Part shown: positions 60,401 to 64,000 of the stretch, one piece after another | Layout: each line of letters starts with the position of its first letter | Position numbering within the stretch: position 1 is the first letter of the stretch | Source of the DNA: Methylacidiphilum infernorum V4 | GTDB lineage: Bacteria; Verrucomicrobiota; Verrucomicrobiia; Methylacidiphilales; Methylacidiphilaceae | Reading direction: 5' to 3' | DNA length: 64,000 bases | NCBI RefSeq assembly: GCF_000019665.1 | Contig: NC_010794.1 | Location: 1,922,001 to 1,986,000, forward strand | Position numbers and translations under genes: made by a program | The notes under the pieces: generated by a model | What the model saw: the letters and a program-made list of their open reading frames with translations, nothing else | What the model was told of the DNA's origin: nothing | Databases searched by the model: none

Positions 60401-61315
60401 TCAGCTTTCCAACTCGATCCAGCACGAGGCGGGGAGTTCGTTGCGAGGAATATCAGGCAGGGGGAAAGGACCATGGAGCAGATGCAGCCTTCGTTTTTTT
60501 GCAGCAGCCGTTTTTTGTGCCTTAAGGAGCAGATCTTTTGTTTTCCACGGCTTGTAATTTGCCGACAGCAATAAAGTGGTCTTTTCCCCGGAGCCGAGCT
60601 CAAGGATGGTTTCAAGCAGGGATTCGAAATCCCGGGCGAGAGAAAAATTGGCCCCCTTTTTCCCGCAAGAAAAAGTGGGAGGATCGAGGATGATGTGATC
60701 AAACATAATCCCTTTTTTCTTGAAAATTTTTAAAGCTTCCCTTGCGTCCATGGCCCAAAACCGGTGAACAGCCGGATCGACGCCGTTAAGCTTGTAGTTC
60801 TCTTTTCCCCATTCTAAAAACCGGGGAGATAAATCGACGTTCCAACTTTCTGCCCCGGCAAGAGCGCCACAGAGTCCAAAAGAACAACTAAAGGCAAACA
60901 GGTTTAATAGCCTTGAGACCGGCCTTTTTTTTAAAAACAGCCGGTTTTGCCTCTGGTCCATGAACAAGCCGGCCGAGCCGCCTTGATCAAAGCGAATGGA
61001 AAAGTAAAGCCCGTTTTCCCGGCAAACCGTATGCATGGGCAGGGAGCTCTCTCCATAAACAAGGCTCAAAGCGGTCGAAATGGGCTTTTCTTTTGCAAAC
61101 CGTTTTTTTAAAAATATCCTCTTGCAGGGAATTCCCCGCCGTGTACACCACCCTAAAAGGCCTTCTATTAATCTTTCTTTTTCTTCCTCGTGGTTTAAAA
61201 CCAATACAAAATCTTCGCCGTATCTCTCTATCCATCCGCAATTGGAGGAATGCACCCGGTGTATGTCCGTTGCCGAACGCTGAAAGTATTGAAGAATATC
61301 CGGATCAATCCACAT
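60401..61315 (-). CDS. SAM-dependent methyltransferase, RlmI/RlmK-like
   Basis: 304 residues. A C-terminal Rossmann domain follows an RNA-binding-like N-terminal part: LFMDQRQNRLFLKK, LLNLFAFSCSFGLCGALAGA (SAM site), WNVDLSPRFLEWGKENYKLNG and HIILDPPTFS (catalytic DPP). The pattern belongs to the PF10672 family, which includes 23S rRNA cytosine and guanine methyltransferases (RlmI, RlmK). The usual PUA N-domain is not obvious. It follows oppF by 10 bp, so it may be the last gene of the importer operon. The precise base is not predictable. Confidence 0.82.
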   Translation of the reverse strand: MWIDPDILQYFQRSATDIHRVHSSNCGWIERYGEDFVLVLNHEEEKERLIEGLLGWCTRRGIPCKRIFLKKRFAKEKPISTALSLVYGESSLPMHTVCRENGLYFSIRFDQGGSAGLFMDQRQNRLFLKKRPVSRLLNLFAFSCSFGLCGALAGAESWNVDLSPRFLEWGKENYKLNGVDPAVHRFWAMDAREALKIFKKKGIMFDHIILDPPTFSCGKKGANFSLARDFESLLETILELGSGEKTTLLLSANYKPWKTKDLLLKAQKTAAAKKRRLHLLHGPFPLPDIPRNELPASCWIELES

Positions 61316-61325
61316 GCCAGCTCGA

Positions 61326-62135
61326 TCAAAGTACGGGAATAGCCGAAATCAGTTTTTTGGTATACTCCTGCTTGGGGTTTTTATAAATTTCTTCGGGTAG
61401 TCCCTCTTCCACGATTTTTCCCTTGTAGAGGACCAGGATGTAGTCGCTGATGTATTCAACGACGGCCAGGTCATGAGAAATAAAGAGATAAGAAAGATGG
61501 AGTTCCTCCTGCAGATCAAGCAATAAATTGATGATCTGGGCTTGAACCGAGACATCCAGGGCGCTGACGGGTTCATCACAAACGATCAACTGGGGATTGA
61601 CCGCAATCGCACGGGCAATGCCTATCCGCTGGCGTTGTCCCCCGCTGAATTCATGGGGATAGCGAAAAATGTGATCGGCTTTAAGACCGACTTTTTCCAA
61701 CAGCTCAACAATCTTCTCCCTCTTTTGGGTCTTGCTCAGGCCCGGGAAATGGATGTCCAGGGGCTCTCTAAGTATGGCTTCAACATTTAAACGAGGATTT
61801 AAAGAATTATGAGGATCTTGAAAAATCATCTGGATTTTTTTCCTGTAGGGACGGAATTGTCCCTGGGAAAGATGGTGGATCGGTGCCCCCTCGAAAAAAA
61901 TAGAACCCGAGGTAGGGTTCAGCAGCTTTACAATCGCTCTTCCAATGGTGGTTTTGCCACTGCCGCTTTCTCCAACCAGGCCGACGGTCCGCCCCTTTTC
62001 AATCGAGAAAGAAACGTCGTCAACGGCTTTCACAAACTCTTTTGCCCTGCCGAAAAGCCCCTTGCGCAAGGGAAAGTACACTTTAAGCCTATCGACGCTA
62101 AGTAGGGGGGGAGTACTTGAAGAGGGGGATGTCAT
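61326..62135 (-). CDS. oppF: Peptide ABC transporter ATP-binding protein (OppF/DppF)
   Basis: 269 residues. Walker A GESGSGKTTIGRA, Q-loop PHNSLNPR, signature FSGGQRQRIGIARA, Walker B LIVCDEPVSALD and switch FISHDLAVV are all intact. The C-terminal peptide-transporter tail (EEIYKNPKQEYTKKLISAIP) is shorter than in some OppF proteins. It dimerises with OppD to energise import across the inner membrane. Its ATG overlaps the oppD stop by 4 bp (ATGA). It and the following methyltransferase gene are closely spaced. Confidence 0.93.
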   Translation of the reverse strand: MTSPSSSTPPLLSVDRLKVYFPLRKGLFGRAKEFVKAVDDVSFSIEKGRTVGLVGESGSGKTTIGRAIVKLLNPTSGSIFFEGAPIHHLSQGQFRPYRKKIQMIFQDPHNSLNPRLNVEAILREPLDIHFPGLSKTQKREKIVELLEKVGLKADHIFRYPHEFSGGQRQRIGIARAIAVNPQLIVCDEPVSALDVSVQAQIINLLLDLQEELHLSYLFISHDLAVVEYISDYILVLYKGKIVEEGLPEEIYKNPKQEYTKKLISAIPVL

Positions 62136-62974
62136 AGCTTGAGGGAAGATTCGATCGTGCTATAATCTATGGCTTTCAACCTTTTTCCTTTTTCTCCCAG
62201 TTTTGGAACGCAATCGATCAGGGCCCGAGTATAAGGATGGAGAGGGGAGTAAATGACTTTCTCGGTTGGTCCTTCTTCAACTACTCTTCCTCTGAACATC
62301 ACCACGACCCGATCGGCAAATCCTTTGACTATGCCAAAGTTATGGGTAATGAGCAGGACGGACATCCCTAATTCTTTCTGGATCTTGGCAAACAACTCCA
62401 GTATCTGGGCTTGAATGGTCACATCAAGAGCCGTCGTGGGTTCATCGGCAACCAAAAGTTTCGGTTTACACAACAGGGCCATGGCGATCATTACCCTTTG
62501 TTGCATCCCTCCACTCAATTCATGAGGATAGCAACTCCAGACCCTTTGGCAATCCCCAATTCCCACTTTTTTGAGAACATCCATGCCCAGGGATTTCTTA
62601 TCCTTGACTTGAGGCTGGTGAAGCTCGATCGCCTCCATGAGCTGAAACCCGATCGAATAAACGGGATTTAAAGAAGTTGAAGGCTCCTGGAAAACGTAGG
62701 CAATTTCCCCTCCTCGATATTTCCGCAGTTGCTTCGGCGCCAGTTTCAAAAGATCAACCCCTTCGTAGAGAATTTTTCCTCTTTTATAGAGGGCCGGAGG
62801 ACTATCCAGGAGTTTTGTCAACGAAAGAGCGGTTACCGACTTGCCGCTGCCGCTTTCTCCGACAATGGCCACCGACTCCATTTTTCCAATGCCGAAACTC
62901 ACCCCGGAGAGGGCCGGCTGCTCTCCCGAAGGAGTCAAGAAACTGACGTGAAGATCTTCTACCTGCAGAAGCAT
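62132..62974 (-). CDS. oppD: Peptide ABC transporter ATP-binding protein (OppD/DppD)
   Basis: 280 residues from the ATG at 62974; the longer frame from 63124 adds 50 residues unlike the family. Walker A GESGSGKSVTAL, Q-loop EPSTSLNPV, signature LSGGMQQRVMIAMAL, Walker B LLVADEPTTALD and switch ITHNFGIVKGF are intact, with the C-terminal PTEKVIYSPLHPYTRALIDCVP typical of peptide transporters. It pairs with OppF. It begins 29 bp after the oppC stop and overlaps oppF by ATGA. Confidence 0.93.
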   Translation of the reverse strand: MLLQVEDLHVSFLTPSGEQPALSGVSFGIGKMESVAIVGESGSGKSVTALSLTKLLDSPPALYKRGKILYEGVDLLKLAPKQLRKYRGGEIAYVFQEPSTSLNPVYSIGFQLMEAIELHQPQVKDKKSLGMDVLKKVGIGDCQRVWSCYPHELSGGMQQRVMIAMALLCKPKLLVADEPTTALDVTIQAQILELFAKIQKELGMSVLLITHNFGIVKGFADRVVVMFRGRVVEEGPTEKVIYSPLHPYTRALIDCVPKLGEKGKRLKAIDYSTIESSLKL

Positions 62975-63003
62975 GGTTTTATCCTCAATGCATGCATAAA
63001 ATA

Positions 63004-64000
63004 TCACCCTCTTTTTGCCTGATACAGGCGAAACTTCGGGTCCACAAGGTCCCTTAGCACATCGCCCAGCATATTGAACGCTATAACCGTAATCAAAATT
63101 GCGACTCCGGGAGTCAACAGCCACCAGAAGTTCAACATGAAGACCTTCATATCCTGGGCCTGAGCGAGCATCAAACCCCAGGAAGAGGAGGGTTCTTGTA
63201 TTCCAAGACCCAGGAAACTCAAGGCCGCTTCACCAAGAATATACCCGGGGATAGACAAAGCCGCCGACACGAGCAGGTAACTTGCCAAGTTGGGAAGCAA
63301 ATGCTTAAGGAGAATGCGCAAGGAAGATTGACCGAGAACGACGGCGGCATCGACAAAAGTCTGTGAACGGAGGGAAAGGACCAGTCCCCTTATGACCCGT
63401 GCAAACCCTGACCAACCGATGAAGCTCAATATGATCACGATAAGAAAATAAACTTGGGCTGAGCTAAACTTAACCCCGAAGACTCCCCTTAAAGCCAGGA
63501 GTAAATACAAGCCGGGAACGGCCATGAGAAATTCCGTAAGCCGCATCACCACGTTGTCGAACCATCCCCCATAATACCCGGACAACCCTCCAATCAAAAG
63601 CCCCAAGACCAAGGTTAGGCTAACGCCGATTACCCCTATGCTTAAGGAAACCTGCGAACCATAAACAAGCCGAGAAAAAACGTCTCTGCCGGTGCTATCA
63701 CTGCCCAAAAGATAAACCCGATCGGGTTTATCTACTCCGAAAAGATGGATATCCGCGGGGATTATGCCCATAAAGCGGTAGGAATATCCATGGATAAACC
63801 ATTTCAAGGGAGAGCATTCCCCGGGTATCTCTTTATAGCTGGCAGAGGTCGGATCGACATTCCTGTAGCGAGCCACTTGCCACCGTCCATCCTTCCAGTA
63901 TATCTTTGTCGGGGGATGGTAAGTCCTCTTAAGGTCTTGATCCGAGGGTTCGTAAGGAGCAAGAAAGGGAGCTAAAAACGCGGTCAAATAGAGAATAAGC
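63004..64000 (-). CDS. oppC: Peptide ABC transporter permease (OppC/DppC), N-terminus cut by window edge
   Basis: The minus-strand frame stays open to the window edge, so the true start lies outside; a TTG at 63987 is in the middle of the first transmembrane helix and is not a likely start. About 330 residues are visible. Helices and the inner-membrane-complex (EAA) motif GYILGEAALSFLGLGIQEP are present, plus the OppC signature LLGSDSTGRDVFSRLVYGSQ near the N-terminus. A periplasmic insertion (YHPPTKIYWKDGRWQVARYR) is larger than in E. coli OppC. OppB, the other permease half, should lie beyond the edge. Confidence 0.88.
   Translation of the reverse strand, partial: LILYLTAFLAPFLAPYEPSDQDLKRTYHPPTKIYWKDGRWQVARYRNVDPTSASYKEIPGECSPLKWFIHGYSYRFMGIIPADIHLFGVDKPDRVYLLGSDSTGRDVFSRLVYGSQVSLSIGVIGVSLTLVLGLLIGGLSGYYGGWFDNVVMRLTEFLMAVPGLYLLLALRGVFGVKFSSAQVYFLIVIILSFIGWSGFARVIRGLVLSLRSQTFVDAAVVLGQSSLRILLKHLLPNLASYLLVSAALSIPGYILGEAALSFLGLGIQEPSSSWGLMLAQAQDMKVFMLNFWWLLTPGVAILITVIAFNMLGDVLRDLVDPKFRLYQAKRG

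Noticed and set aside
63004-63987. TTG at 63987 as the true OppC start
   Set aside because: The frame remains open beyond it to the window edge and the TTG lies inside the first transmembrane helix, so the gene is truncated by the window.

Overview
The window reads as chromosomal DNA of a Gram-negative bacterium of the Planctomycetota-Verrucomicrobiota-Chlamydiota type. Support comes from a fused LpxC-FabZ protein (typical of PVC and Bacteroidota genomes), a long IspH of the kind found in cyanobacteria and PVC members, several outer-membrane beta-barrels, and a two-partner secretion locus. The overall style (moderate-to-low GC, dense minus-strand operons, frequent GTG/TTG starts) would fit a Methylacidiphilum-like verrucomicrobium. 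No methane-oxidation gene lies in the window, so the genus is inference only. No insertion sequence, integrase, CRISPR array or phage gene was seen.

Layout. 1-5.6 kb: a surface-glycan cluster with a partial glycosyltransferase, a 1154-residue sulfotransferase/repeat/glycosyltransferase fusion carrying 393-bp tandem repeats, and a two-headed methyltransferase. 5.7-16.1 kb: a two-partner secretion (TPS) locus. In transcription order (minus strand) it holds a TPR protein, a SurA/PpiC-like periplasmic isomerase, a small lipoprotein, the TpsB transporter, two paralogous TpsA exoproteins and the decayed remains of a third. 16.6-18.2 kb: two repeat proteins, one secreted with 18-19-residue repeats and one a membrane-anchored coiled coil with 54-bp repeats. 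18.4-20.4 kb: tRNA-Thr(CGU), a TPR protein and aspartate kinase. 20.8-26.1 kb: three tandem paralogous porins. 26.9-31.4 kb: an NtrC-type regulator with its histidine kinase, an N-acetylmuramoyl-L-alanine amidase and pantothenate synthetase.

31.6-39.2 kb: a TerC-family membrane protein, a DUF151 nuclease-like protein, a gene-poor stretch, arginine decarboxylase, a LysR regulator divergent from a YggS-type PLP protein, and an Rrf2 regulator. 39.4-41.2 kb: a coupled pair (ParA-like ATPase plus C-terminally anchored membrane protein) resembling the TraL/TraM or StbB/StbC accessory pairs of mobile plasmids. 41.6-50.8 kb: a secreted beta-propeller-like protein, PepA, IspH, a small membrane protein, phosphofructokinase, peroxiredoxin, PNPase and ribosomal protein S15. 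51-57.9 kb: a phosphosugar mutase, a sodium:solute symporter, a DhnA-type class I aldolase, LpxA and LpxC-FabZ. 57.9-64 kb: an oligopeptide/dipeptide ABC importer (OppA on the plus strand; OppC, OppD and OppF on the minus strand) with Ogt and an rRNA-type methyltransferase between them.

How the genes work together. Cell-envelope biogenesis dominates: lipid A (LpxC-FabZ, LpxA), porins, a TPS export route with its own periplasmic isomerase, surface-glycan assembly, and peptidoglycan cleavage and peptide uptake. Most of the rest is core metabolism and RNA turnover. The parts most likely to reward follow-up are the expanding and decaying TPS cassette, the repeat-bearing glycan enzyme, the two coding tandem-repeat genes and the orphan TraL/TraM-like pair.
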